DNA of 64,000 nt, from positions 1 through 64,000 of the forward strand of contig NZ_FZOJ01000011.1 of NCBI RefSeq assembly GCF_900188145.1. The letters are read 5' to 3'. A program made the position numbers and the translations under genes. Position 1 is the stretch's first letter, and each line of letters opens with the position of its first letter. The notes under the pieces are model-generated. The model ran no database searches, was not told the origin of the DNA, and saw nothing but the letters and a program-made list of their open reading frames with translations. Positions 1 through 8,485 of this stretch are shown piece by piece. This stretch comes from Anaerovirgula multivorans (GTDB lineage: Bacteria; Bacillota; Clostridia; Peptostreptococcales; Natronincolaceae).

Positions 1-21
1 GCAGTTTTTGAACACACAACA

Positions 22-63
22 AAAGCTTGAATCCTAGTATTTACAATAGGTTTCAAGCTTTTT
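22..63 (+). terminator. Hairpin, probable terminator of a gene left of the window
   Basis: Two 15-base arms (22-36 and 47-61) pair with one mismatch around a 10-base loop, followed by a short T-run on the plus strand. It lies downstream of tsaD on the other strand, so it may work in both directions. Confidence 0.6.
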
Positions 64-147
64 ATCCTTTTCAACTGTCAAAGACGGGATTATATCATGG
101 GGAGAAGGGGATATTATACAAGTAATGTTATGTAGCTTTCCCATATT

Positions 148-1200
148 TTACAAATATTTCGAATATCTTTCTCCTATTTTCAGATTTGGTACTCCATTTA
201 AATCTAAGGTTGATCGATATCCTCTGATATAATCATAATATCCAACGCATCCAATCATAGCAGCATTATCTGTACATAGTTTTAATGAAGGATACTTTAA
301 GCTCAATCCATGTTTTTCTGCTTCCTGCTGTAACAGACCTCGAAGACTGCTATTGGCAGCTACACCTCCAGCTAAGGTAATCTGCTTTACACTCTTTTCC
401 ATAGCACAGGCGATTGTTTTTTCTACCAATATTTCAACAACTGCCTGTTGAAAGCTGGCAGCAACATCTTCAATAGCAATGGGGTTGCCTTTCATTTTTT
501 CCGTGTTAAGATAATTTAATACCGAAGATTTTAATCCACTAAAGCTGAAATCATAGCTTCCCCTTTCTAAATATGCCTTAGGAAAAGCTATGGCTCGCTT
601 GTTCCCCTTTGTCGCTAGTTTGTCAATTTGTGGCCCTCCGGGATAACCTAGCCCTAGTACCCTTGCGATTTTATCAAAGGCTTCTCCTGCAGCATCATCC
701 CTTGTTTTTCCCAATACTTCATATTCTCCATAATCCTTCATATAAACTAAATGGCTATGCCCTCCAGATACAATTAAGCATATGAAGGGCGGCTCTAATT
801 CTTTATGCTGGATAAAGTTGGCATAAATATGCCCTTCTATATGATTCACTCCATTCAAAGGAATTCCTCTCGCAAAAGCGATAGCCTTTGCTGCAGAAAG
901 TCCTACCAGTAGAGCACCTACCAATCCAGGGCCGTAGGTTGCTGCCACATGGGTGATATCTTCAAAGGTAACATTTGCTTCCTCTAAAGCCTCTTTTATT
1001 ACGGTATTGATACTTTCAATATGCTGCCTGGAGGCCACCTCTGGAACAACGCCTCCAAATTTCTGATGCTGTTCAATCTGCGATGCAATAATATTAGATA
1101 AAACGGTTCTACCGTTTTTTAAAACACTTACAGAAGTTTCATCACAGCTGCTTTCTATAGCTAAGGTAATGATATCTTCTTTTGTAAACTGACTGTTCAT
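148..1200 (-). CDS. tsaD: tRNA N6-adenosine threonylcarbamoyltransferase TsaD
   Basis: TsaD (Kae1/Qri7 family) transfers the threonylcarbamoyl group from TC-AMP to A37 of ANN-decoding tRNAs, in a complex with TsaB and TsaE. About 350 residues, the usual length. Visible motifs are the N-terminal [11 protein letters not shown], the metal-binding [13 protein letters not shown], the glycine-rich [11 protein letters not shown] and the C-terminal TDNAAMIG with the metal-ligand aspartate. I chose the ATG at 1200 because GGAGGG lies about 10 bases upstream; an in-frame start at 1221 has no such site. Its usual partners tsaE-tsaB-rimI lie 5 kb upstream, separated by an efflux operon. Essential cytoplasmic enzyme; identification is firm. 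Confidence 0.97.
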   Translation of the reverse strand: MNSQFTKEDIITLAIESSCDETSVSVLKNGRTVLSNIIASQIEQHQKFGGVVPEVASRQHIESINTVIKEALEEANVTFEDITHVAATYGPGLVGALLVGLSAAKAIAFARGIPLNGVNHIEGHIYANFIQHKELEPPFICLIVSGGHSHLVYMKDYGEYEVLGKTRDDAAGEAFDKIARVLGLGYPGGPQIDKLATKGNKRAIAFPKAYLERGSYDFSFSGLKSSVLNYLNTEKMKGNPIAIEDVAASFQQAVVEILVEKTIACAMEKSVKQITLAGGVAANSSLRGLLQQEAEKHGLSLKYPSLKLCTDNAAMIGCVGYYDYIRGYRSTLDLNGVPNLKIGERYSKYL

Positions 1201-1344
1201 TTTATTTCTTCCCTCCAACACTATCGAAATATTCTTTATTTCCTAAGATCCTTCACTATTGCTCAGGGTGACAGGCCCAACAACTTTGTACTATTCATAC
1301 TCCGCATAAAATTTAACAGACATCCATGTCAATAAAATGAGACT

Positions 1345-1575
1345 TAATTCAAAGGGAGTTTTTACTTTCACTGAATTGTAGCCGAATTTACTTCGAGGAT
1401 GTAGTGCTTGATCTCCCGCTTTAAGTAGACAACCGAAAGTTTGGTTTCTAACTTTCGTGTTGGTCACTTAGTTTGTTTATCTATAAGCAGATAACCAAAA
1501 TCTTTGATTTTGTGTTAGTCGCTTAGTTTGTTTATCTAGAAGAAGCGGGAGTCTTAGCAATACACCGAAGGATAA
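1345..1575. repeat. Dispersed structured repeat, family A copy 1
   Basis: This copy fills most of the 670-base gap between tsaD and the 55-codon ORF. It begins with a hairpin (AATTCA/TGAATT arms), then a constant segment, then CTCCCGCTT, which pairs with AAGCGGGAG near the far end. Between these lie two tandem modules of about 55 bases, each holding a small hairpin and a GTGTTRGTCRCTTAGTTTG tail. It ends in a constant CACCGAAGGATAA. The same order occurs at 24152-24384, and partial copies lie at 27727-27850 and 41465-41530. It resembles the right end or omega-RNA region of IS200/IS605 elements, but no transposase is present. Confidence 0.75.
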
Positions 1576-1867
1576 AAATTGAAATATTGATGAATCAAAT
1601 AATTTCAAGAGTTATCCACAATCACTTCTATCATTTATTTTGAATCTGATATTTAATTTATATTACCCATAATACTACATATTGATTATATACTACCATA
1701 ACAAATTTTTCATTTGGCATTTTTTGATTTAGTAAATCTTATTGTTTCTGTTCATACTAATTATAAGGTTAAGATTTACTATAAATGGAAGGGCTCTCTA
1801 AAACAAATCTCAGATTTCGTTAATCTTAACCTCAATCCTAAGCTGTTTCAAAAAGGAGTCGATTATT

Positions 1868-2035
1868 ATGGCTAGACGACATCGGACTATTTCTCGGAGA
1901 AGATCATTATCTCAACGATTAGGCACTGAAAACATTTTATCCAATGGTATGCTTTATCCAATAGCTCCCACAGATATTGCTATTTTTCAAATTGCACGAA
2001 ACGCGCCTAATGATACTGAAAAGGAAAATCGATAG
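1868..2035 (+). CDS. Small basic protein of unknown function (55 aa)
   Basis: An ATG ORF of 55 codons with AAAGGAG about 8 bases upstream. The product starts with a very basic stretch (MARRHRTISRRRS) and continues with a neutral segment (NGMLYPIAPTDIAIFQIARN). I do not recognise a family. No signal peptide or membrane segment is visible. Its last codons form the left arm of a 14-bp perfect hairpin that ends transcription between it and the convergent ABC transporter ATPase gene. The good ribosome site and the terminator support a real gene; the absence of a recognisable family leaves doubt. The basic N-terminus would suit nucleic-acid or membrane contact, which is speculation. Confidence 0.55.
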   Translation: MARRHRTISRRRSLSQRLGTENILSNGMLYPIAPTDIAIFQIARNAPNDTEKENR

Positions 2036-2056
2036 AAGCATAGCTTCTATCGATTT
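2026..2056. terminator. Bidirectional terminator
   Basis: A perfect 14-bp stem (2026-2039 with 2043-2056) around a 3-base loop. It overlaps the 3' ends of both the plus-strand 55-codon ORF and the minus-strand ATPase gene, so the two convergent transcripts share it. Confidence 0.75.
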
Positions 2057-2753
2057 AATTATTTTCCTTTAATCCTTGTTTCATCGTTTCATCTAGAATA
2101 ATCTCTCCATCTCGAAAGCCAATAATTCTCTTTGTTTCCTCAGCAATCTCCTGTTCATGGGTTACGATAATAATCGTAACCCCTTCATCATTTAGTTTTT
2201 TGAATAGGCCCATTACCTCTTGGGTTGATTTAGAATCTAAATTTCCTGTAGGTTCATCCGCCAAAATAATTGCGGGATTGTTTACTAAGGCTCTAGCAAC
2301 AGCCACTCTTTGCTTTTGCCCTCCTGATAATTCATTGGGCTTATGATCTACTCGATCCTCTAATCCAACCCGTTTCAGTGCGTCTAACGCTCTTTCTCGT
2401 CTTTCTTTTCCCCCAATCCCTGCATACATCATGGGCAGCTCTACATTTTTCAAGGCAGAGGTTCTAGGTAATAGATTAAAGGATTGAAAAACAAAGCCTA
2501 TTTTACGATTCCTTATTTCTGCCAATTCATTATCCGACAAGTCCTGAATTGTTTCATTATCCAGTATATATAATCCAGCAGTTGCTCTATCCAAACAACC
2601 CATAATATTCATAAAAGTGGACTTGCCAGAGCCAGAGGCTCCTGTTATGGCAACAAATTCCCCCTTATTTATTTCTAGATTAACATTTTTCAACGCCTGC
2701 ACAGCTATGCTGCCATTTTCATATATTTTATCTAAATCCTTAACGGTAATCAT
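2055..2753 (-). CDS. MacB-type ABC transporter ATP-binding protein
   Basis: Cytoplasmic ATPase of a MacB/LolD/SalX-type transporter, 232 residues. Walker A is GASGSGKST near residue 40, the signature is LSGGQKQRVAVARAL near 140, Walker B is ILADEPTGNLD, and the H-loop histidine is in VTHEQEIA. It is the last gene of a minus-strand operon (membrane fusion protein, two FtsX-type permeases, ATPase). It lies 13 bases after the second permease, so co-expression is likely. Such tripartite systems export macrolides, peptides or lipids using mechanotransmission rather than channel transport. The substrate here cannot be read from the sequence. Confidence 0.93.
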   Translation of the reverse strand: MITVKDLDKIYENGSIAVQALKNVNLEINKGEFVAITGASGSGKSTFMNIMGCLDRATAGLYILDNETIQDLSDNELAEIRNRKIGFVFQSFNLLPRTSALKNVELPMMYAGIGGKERRERALDALKRVGLEDRVDHKPNELSGGQKQRVAVARALVNNPAIILADEPTGNLDSKSTQEVMGLFKKLNDEGVTIIIVTHEQEIAEETKRIIGFRDGEIILDETMKQGLKENN

Positions 2754-2766
2754 CTCAACACCTCAT

Positions 2767-3975
2767 CTATTCATATCTCAAAGCTTCAATTGGATCTAGT
2801 TTTGAAGCCTTATTTGCTGGATATACACCAAAAATTACTCCTACTGCTGTTGAAAATAAGAAAGCCATCGTAATTGCTTTTTTTGATACAATAAACGGAA
2901 GACCTAGCCACTGGACAATGCCATAACCTATTGTGCCTCCTAGTAACAGTCCCAGTCCACCCCCAAATATAGAGAGAATAATAGCTTCCACTAAGAACTG
3001 TAAAAGAATTGTAGCGCGTTTTGCACCAATAGCTTTTCTAACCCCAATTTCTCGAGTTCGTTCCGTCACAGATACCAGCATAATATTCATGATACCAATC
3101 CCTCCAACCAAGAGGGATATGGCGGCTATACCTGACACTGTCAATGTTAAAAAGCCTATGCCTTGGCTGACTTGATTAAATTCATTTTCTCGAGTATTTA
3201 CTCGATACATGCTTTTTTCTTTGTCTCGTCTCTCCAACAAGCTCAGTATTTTGTCTCCCACCCTATCTATATTTAGATTTTCTTGAGCCTGCAGCATCAA
3301 CCTAGGATATCTATCGGTAAAGCTCATTCTAGTGGCCAGCGTAACTGGCATAAATCCATAAGAATAATCTCCGTTAGCCATATTTAAGATAGCAGAATCC
3401 GATAGCTTATCTACCCCAATGATCATTAATTCTACTGTATACCACCCTGTAGTAAGTGTAGCAATTTCACCTATACAATCAATAGAGCCAAATAGGTTTC
3501 TAGCTGTTTTTTCATCAATAACCATCACATTTCTTCTTCCCAGCACATCTTCCTCCGTTAAAAAACGTCCTCGAATCAGTTCGATGGTTTCTACTTGGTC
3601 ATAATGATGATTCACACCTGTCATGTTTATGCTCATTTCCGTATTCCCATGCTTAATCTTCATCCAATTCCTTAATTGTGGTGACACAGCTACTACGTCG
3701 GCTTCCATTTTTTCTACAGCAGTTATGTCCTCATCACTGAAATAATCTCGATAAAGGATAGGCCTTTCGGTATTATAGTTAAAACCTACATTTAATTTAC
3801 CTTTACCATATTTATCAAAGGCGCCAGTCATATCAGCTTGGGCGGCATTCCCTAAAGTAGTGATTACCACAACGGATAAGATCCCAATAACCAAACCCAA
3901 TATCGTTAGACTAGAACGCATTTTATTTGTCCAAATACTTTGCAGTGCTACCCTAAAAGTTTCTATTAACAACAT
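2767..3975 (-). CDS. MacB-like FtsX-family ABC permease (second)
   Basis: 402 residues with the MacB layout: an N-terminal transmembrane helix (LGLVIGILSVVVITTLGNA), a long extracytoplasmic MacB-PCD domain (about residues 45-265), then three helices of the FtsX domain with the conserved LVGGIGIMNIMLVSVTERTREIGVRKAIGAKR loop region and a final YPANKASKLDPIEALRYE tail. The two permease genes of this operon are clear paralogues and presumably form a heterodimer with the single ATPase. The start at 3975 has GGGGAAG at suitable distance. Substrate unknown. Confidence 0.92.
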   Translation of the reverse strand: MLLIETFRVALQSIWTNKMRSSLTILGLVIGILSVVVITTLGNAAQADMTGAFDKYGKGKLNVGFNYNTERPILYRDYFSDEDITAVEKMEADVVAVSPQLRNWMKIKHGNTEMSINMTGVNHHYDQVETIELIRGRFLTEEDVLGRRNVMVIDEKTARNLFGSIDCIGEIATLTTGWYTVELMIIGVDKLSDSAILNMANGDYSYGFMPVTLATRMSFTDRYPRLMLQAQENLNIDRVGDKILSLLERRDKEKSMYRVNTRENEFNQVSQGIGFLTLTVSGIAAISLLVGGIGIMNIMLVSVTERTREIGVRKAIGAKRATILLQFLVEAIILSIFGGGLGLLLGGTIGYGIVQWLGLPFIVSKKAITMAFLFSTAVGVIFGVYPANKASKLDPIEALRYE

Positions 3976-4047
3976 AAAAATCTTCCCCTTACTCTATTCC
4001 GCTTTGCCGAAGCTATTGAATTATTCTTCATTCTGCATTTTACATTT

Positions 4048-5253
4048 TTACTCATATCTAAGCGCTTCTATAGGATCCATTTTTGCAGCTCTATTGGCAG
4101 GATAAACTCCAAAAACAGTTCCGATGATCATAGCCAATAAAGAAGCAAAGGCTACTTCCTTGGCACTAATCAGAGGAGGCATCTTTAATAATAGAGAAGC
4201 CCCCATCCCTAAGGCAAACCCCAGGATAATACCTAAGATACCTCCCATAAGAGATATAATAGAAGACTCAGTTAAAAATTGAAGCAGTATGGTACCTCTT
4301 TTTGCACCGATAGCCTTTTTAATACCAATTTCCCGTATTCTTTCACTTACAGATACCAACATAATATTCATAATACCAATACCTCCAACCAGCAAAGCAA
4401 TTCCAGCAATAAAGGCCAATACTGTTGTAATGGTATTGATTACACCATTGATAGTTTGCATCATTTGTTCCAGGTTGAATACCGTATACATATCTTTATT
4501 ATGATGTATGCGTTCCAGTAGTCTTATTACCTGTCCCTCTACCCTATCCATTTCTCCTTTATTAGCAACCTTTAAATTTACACCATAATATACCGTCTCA
4601 TTATATACCCTCATAATGGTTGAGATCGGTACATAAATTTGGGCTCTTCCGCCATCCATATTACTGCTAAAGAAATTATCTTCGTATTTGGTGATACCCA
4701 CCACTTGAAAATCAATAGGTCCTCTGTAGCTATTTAAGGTTATTGTTTCCCCAAGAGCATCAATGGTTCCAAATAGTTCTCTTGCCTCTTTCTCAGAAAT
4801 TACCACGCTGCTGCTATAGTTCTCCACATCCTTGTCGGTGATAAATCTTCCTTTTATCAGTTCAACATTGGTGATGGCTTGGCTATCAGCATTGGCCCCT
4901 ACTAAAACCACCTCCATAAGATGATCCTTCACCCGAATAGAAGTCCAATCTTCATAGAGGGGTGAAATGGCTTCTATTCCTTCTATTCTTTTTATAGCTT
5001 CTATATCGCCATCCCTAAGAAAATCCCTTTCTTTCATTTCCCCCTGTTTCTGCCAGTTCATATAGATCATTAATCGATTTGTACCAAACTGCTCCATGCT
5101 CTTGTTTATCTGATATTTTCCTCCATTACCTATGGCAGAAATAGCTACCACAGCAGCAATACCAATAATGATCCCCAGCATGGTTAAAAAGGATCGCATT
5201 TTGTTTGCTATAATGGTGGAAAAAGCTAACCGAATATTTTCAAATAAATTCAT
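4048..5253 (-). CDS. MacB-like FtsX-family ABC permease (first)
   Basis: 401 residues, paralogous to the downstream permease along its whole length. It has an N-terminal helix (MLGIIIGIAAVVAISAIG), an extracytoplasmic domain, and a three-helix FtsX core with ALLVGGIGIMNIMLVSVS and the ending YPANRAAKMDPIEALRYE. It sits 33 bases after the membrane fusion protein gene and 72 bases before the second permease gene. Two separate half-size permeases with one stand-alone ATPase are common in Firmicutes, unlike the fused E. coli MacB. GGAAGGA precedes the ATG. Confidence 0.92.
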   Translation of the reverse strand: MNLFENIRLAFSTIIANKMRSFLTMLGIIIGIAAVVAISAIGNGGKYQINKSMEQFGTNRLMIYMNWQKQGEMKERDFLRDGDIEAIKRIEGIEAISPLYEDWTSIRVKDHLMEVVLVGANADSQAITNVELIKGRFITDKDVENYSSSVVISEKEARELFGTIDALGETITLNSYRGPIDFQVVGITKYEDNFFSSNMDGGRAQIYVPISTIMRVYNETVYYGVNLKVANKGEMDRVEGQVIRLLERIHHNKDMYTVFNLEQMMQTINGVINTITTVLAFIAGIALLVGGIGIMNIMLVSVSERIREIGIKKAIGAKRGTILLQFLTESSIISLMGGILGIILGFALGMGASLLLKMPPLISAKEVAFASLLAMIIGTVFGVYPANRAAKMDPIEALRYE

Positions 5254-5286
5254 AACAATCCTTCCCTATCCTCAATTTCCTTCCTG

Positions 5287-6543
5287 CTATCTCTCATTTA
5301 CCATAACCTTCATTCCCTCCTGTAAAAACATAGAAGGACTTAAAACAATCTTATCATTTTCTTCCAATCCAGCAACAACCTCTATTTCAAAGTCAGATTC
5401 GATTCCTGTTTGCACTTCCACCTTATGTAAGATATCTTCCTTAACAACAAAAACCATTTTTGCTCCATTTGCCTCAGTCATAATGGAATCAAAGGGAATC
5501 ACCAATACCCCTTCCTTCTGTTGACTAATGATTTTTGTTTTTACAGAAAAACCTGGCTTTAAAAAATCGTCAGTTTCTACTACCTTGATGGTGACAGGAA
5601 TCACTGTTTCGTTTGTTTGTCCAGTAGACATGGGTTTTGCTATAGGTGCAATTTTCTCCACGATTCCTTTAAATACTCTTCCTGTTAAAGCATCAGTTTG
5701 AATCTCTACCTCCTGGCCTATTTCTACTTTAGCAATATCATATTCACTTACATTAATTTCTATTGTTAAATCCTCTACATTAGAAATAACAAAACCGGGA
5801 TTTGCTGGGTTGACAAAGCTTCCCTCCTCCAAGTGAATGGTTGTAACAACACCATTGATAGAACTAAAAATCTTGTCTTCTTGTTTTTCTATCCTTCTTT
5901 CTATTTCGGCAACCTCAAGCTCTGCAACTGCAATGCTTTTTTTAGTTCTTTCAATATCAAATTCAATCGTATACTGTTTTTCCTGTATTTCTTCATAAGT
6001 TTTTACAGTGTCTTCAAAACGTCTCTTACTGTTTATATACTCCTGTTCAGAGAGGGCTCCATGTTCATATAATTCCTTATCTTTATCTAGATCTGTTCTG
6101 GCATCCTCCATTTTTCTAAGGGCATTTTCCAGCTCACGAGTGCGATCTGCCTGTTCTTCCTCTTGCATTTTCTCCTGCTTAGCTAAATCGATTTTATACC
6201 CCTCTGCAGTTTTCTTTTTAATAGCCAGCAGAATTTCTAAATCGTCACCGTCTAGCAAAGCCAATACCTGACCAGCTGTTACAGAATCTCCTTCCTCTAC
6301 TAGGATGGATAAAACCTTTGCGCTGTCTTCTGTATAAATCGTTTGTTTCTCTATTTCCTCCAAAACTCCATTGGCAGGGACGGTTACGGTTATTTCTCCT
6401 TTTTGAAGAGTCAATACATCTACTTGTACCCCCTGATCCTTCCCCTTCATAGCAGTAACTGTTCCAATAGCAGCTATTATAATGATAACCACTACTACTG
6501 CTAAAATGATCATCTTTTTTTTCTTTGATTTCCCCTTTGTCAT
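5287..6543 (-). CDS. HlyD/MacA-type membrane fusion protein
   Basis: Periplasmic-adaptor-like protein of about 418 residues. It has a basic N-terminus, one transmembrane helix (residues about 10-30), a biotinyl-lipoyl-like half (VEEGDSVTAGQVLALLDGDD), a long charged coiled coil (about 95-200), the returning lipoyl half (GVVTTIHLEEGSFVNPANPG) and beta-barrel domains to the C-terminus. I chose the ATG at 6543 because AGGAGG sits 8 bases before it; the longer form from 6570 would overlap rimI and lacks this site. First gene of the efflux operon, it would link the permeases to the cell envelope. No promoter is obvious in the 12 bases after rimI, so read-through from tsaE-tsaB-rimI is possible. 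Confidence 0.9.
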   Translation of the reverse strand: MTKGKSKKKKMIILAVVVVIIIIAAIGTVTAMKGKDQGVQVDVLTLQKGEITVTVPANGVLEEIEKQTIYTEDSAKVLSILVEEGDSVTAGQVLALLDGDDLEILLAIKKKTAEGYKIDLAKQEKMQEEEQADRTRELENALRKMEDARTDLDKDKELYEHGALSEQEYINSKRRFEDTVKTYEEIQEKQYTIEFDIERTKKSIAVAELEVAEIERRIEKQEDKIFSSINGVVTTIHLEEGSFVNPANPGFVISNVEDLTIEINVSEYDIAKVEIGQEVEIQTDALTGRVFKGIVEKIAPIAKPMSTGQTNETVIPVTIKVVETDDFLKPGFSVKTKIISQQKEGVLVIPFDSIMTEANGAKMVFVVKEDILHKVEVQTGIESDFEIEVVAGLEENDKIVLSPSMFLQEGMKVMVNER

Positions 6544-6554
6544 ATTTATTCCTC

Positions 6555-7001
6555 CTAAATCTCTTTCCACATAATTAAAGCATCTTCTCCGTTATCACTA
6601 TAATAACCGGGTCTTATACCACAAGTGATAAACCCTAGCTTAGTATACAAATTTTGAGCTATAGTATTAGACTTTCTAACCTCTAATGTCACCCGATAGA
6701 CATTTTTATTCATTGCTTCTTTAATTAGTGCTTTTGTTATCTCTTCTCCCACCTTCCTTCCTTGAAAATCAGGGTGTATTGCTATATTGGTAATATGACC
6801 TTCATCAACAATCAACCACATACCTCCATAACCCACCACCTGCTCCTCTATTAAACCTACAAAATAAAAGGCTAATTTGTTTTTTTTTAGCTCAGCTTCA
6901 AAGGCTCCTCTAGTCCATGGGACAGAAAAACATCTCTTCTCTATTTCTACTACAGCTGGTATGTCCTTTATTAACATTTTTCTTACTTCTAATGTCTCCA
7001 T
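6555..7001 (-). CDS. rimI: Ribosomal-protein-alanine N-acetyltransferase RimI
   Basis: GNAT-family acetyltransferase of 148 residues, the standard RimI length. The acetyl-CoA site is visible as IAIHPDFQGRKVGEEITKALI (about residues 72-92), followed by VTLEVRKSNTIAQNLYTKLGF and the C-terminal GIRPGYYSDNGEDALIMWKEI typical of RimI. In the family it acetylates the N-terminal alanine of ribosomal protein S18, although many clostridial members have not been tested. It starts 6 bases after tsaB, matching the common tsaE-tsaB-rimI-tsaD order. Confidence 0.93.
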   Translation of the reverse strand: METLEVRKMLIKDIPAVVEIEKRCFSVPWTRGAFEAELKKNKLAFYFVGLIEEQVVGYGGMWLIVDEGHITNIAIHPDFQGRKVGEEITKALIKEAMNKNVYRVTLEVRKSNTIAQNLYTKLGFITCGIRPGYYSDNGEDALIMWKEI

Positions 7002-7007
7002 CCTATG

Positions 7008-7718
7008 CTAGCTCCCATCCTTCATTCTTTCTTCCCACTGTTTTTCTGCCTGAGACTTTCTCATATAAATCGGTAGTATCTCTGAAGCCTTGTACACTTC
7101 CCCCCTTTCAGCTTTTCTCCTAGCCAGTTCCCCAATGGAGGAGGCCCTTGGCATTCTTACAATAGACGGAGGAAACATCGCTAACCCCTTCATTTCCTCC
7201 TGAATAAGTCCTTGAAATTTTTCTAAAGCATCTCCAACGAAGACTATTTCCTGACTTCTATCCTTTAAGGTAGCTATCAATTCTTCAATCGGAACTACCT
7301 CTTCCTCCATTACCTTTTGTAGCTGCATTTGCTGCCATTGATAGGTTCCCGTATAGACCAAATTCCGTTGAGCATCGATGATGGGACAAATTAGAGCCTT
7401 ACAATATACGAGATTAAATGCCAATCCCTCTAGGGTGGACACCCCCACCACAGGTTTGTCCAATGCCTGTGCCATGGCCTTTATAGTAGCTAATCCTATT
7501 CGGAGACCTGTAAAGGAACCGGGGCCCAAAGCTACACCAAATAGGTCAATTTCCTTTGGAGATAGTTCACAGCTTTCCAAAATCTCTTCTAATATAGGCA
7601 TCAGTTTTTGCGAATGGGTCTTTTTATGATTTAATATATATTCCCCCATTAATTTTTCATCATCCATGACTGCTGCAGTAGCTACTATAGATGAAGTATC
7701 CAATGCTAATATCTTCAT
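7008..7718 (-). CDS. tsaB: tRNA threonylcarbamoyladenosine biosynthesis protein TsaB
   Basis: 236 residues, inactive ASKHA-fold paralogue of TsaD (formerly YeaZ) that forms a heterodimer with it for t6A37 synthesis. The N-terminus MKILALDTSSIVATAAVMDD and the segment FGVALGPGSFTGLRIGLATIKAMA are family hallmarks. Its ATG overlaps the tsaE stop codon by one base (TAATG), implying translational coupling. The C-terminal part after about residue 120 is variable, as expected. Confidence 0.95.
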   Translation of the reverse strand: MKILALDTSSIVATAAVMDDEKLMGEYILNHKKTHSQKLMPILEEILESCELSPKEIDLFGVALGPGSFTGLRIGLATIKAMAQALDKPVVGVSTLEGLAFNLVYCKALICPIIDAQRNLVYTGTYQWQQMQLQKVMEEEVVPIEELIATLKDRSQEIVFVGDALEKFQGLIQEEMKGLAMFPPSIVRMPRASSIGELARRKAERGEVYKASEILPIYMRKSQAEKQWEERMKDGS

Positions 7719-8173
7719 TACCTCAACAACTCCTCTAATTGTTTGTCATAAGATTCATTTGTAGCCTCAAAGCAAATCTCTCGTTCCTCTATGCCTATAT
7801 ACTTAATCTCTATTCTTATATAATCCTTTGGCAAAATTTCGCGAATCAATTCTGCCCACTCTATTACACATACGCCATCACCATAAAAGTATTCTTCATA
7901 GGGGATATTCTCCATTTCTCCAACATCTTCTATCCGATAAACATCAAAGTGATACAGTGGGATTCTTCCTTCATATTCTTGAAGGATAGTAAATGTAGGA
8001 CTGGTGACATAATCCTCTACCTCTAGACCCTTAGCAAAAGCCTTAGTAAAGGTGGTTTTCCCAGCTCCCAAATCTCCTATCAGACATATAATATCCCCCG
8101 GTTTTACTATCTTTCCTAACTTGCTTCCTAAATCTTCTGTTTCTTTTTCACAGGAAACCTTTATGCATTTCAT
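7718..8173 (-). CDS. tsaE: tRNA threonylcarbamoyladenosine biosynthesis ATPase TsaE
   Basis: 151-residue P-loop ATPase (formerly YjeE) needed to reset the TsaB-TsaD complex after each t6A transfer. Walker A is GDLGAGKTTF near residue 34, followed by the conserved TSPTF. YHFDVYRIED and CVIEWAEL near 70-105 are also typical. It is the first recognised gene of tsaE-tsaB-rimI. The ATG directly abuts the stop codon of an upstream 43-codon ORF. Confidence 0.96.
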   Translation of the reverse strand: MKCIKVSCEKETEDLGSKLGKIVKPGDIICLIGDLGAGKTTFTKAFAKGLEVEDYVTSPTFTILQEYEGRIPLYHFDVYRIEDVGEMENIPYEEYFYGDGVCVIEWAELIREILPKDYIRIEIKYIGIEEREICFEATNESYDKQLEELLR

Positions 8174-8305
8174 CTATATACACCTACTTTGTTTATTTTC
8201 TCCGTCTATTTCCTGCCTCTGTTTTCTCTCTTTATCAGCTTCACTGCTGCATCCCTCTAAGAGACAGGTCTTATTATCATTATGAAGTATTTCCCAATCA
8301 TCCAT
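8174..8305 (-). CDS. Possible 43-codon ORF abutting tsaE
   Basis: An ATG ORF of 43 codons ends with its TAG immediately before the tsaE ATG, with no spacer. The product is hydrophilic, with three cysteines (TCLLEGCSS near the middle and RCI at the end). No strong ribosome site precedes its ATG. It could be a short coupled leader or chance; I recognise no family. The other 180 bases up to the next gene (8306-8485) are AT-rich and must carry the divergent promoters. Confidence 0.3.
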   Translation of the reverse strand: MDDWEILHNDNKTCLLEGCSSEADKERKQRQEIDGENKQSRCI

Positions 8306-8485
8306 ACTCTATTTTAACATAATGGGAATTTTTGTCTATATTACTTTCATAAAATTACAACTTTTTCCTTTTTCGACATTAAAATTATAGTACTTTTGTC
8401 TTATTTGCGAGAATGATGTCCTTTTTTGTCGTAAACCCTTCGTATTCTATAGAGAAAATTATACTATTGAAGGGAGTACATAAAG

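Noticed and set aside
2617-5524. Plus-strand ORFs opposite the efflux operon
   Set aside because: They are antisense shadows of well-supported permease and ATPase genes, rich in Ile/Pro/Ser, without ribosome sites.
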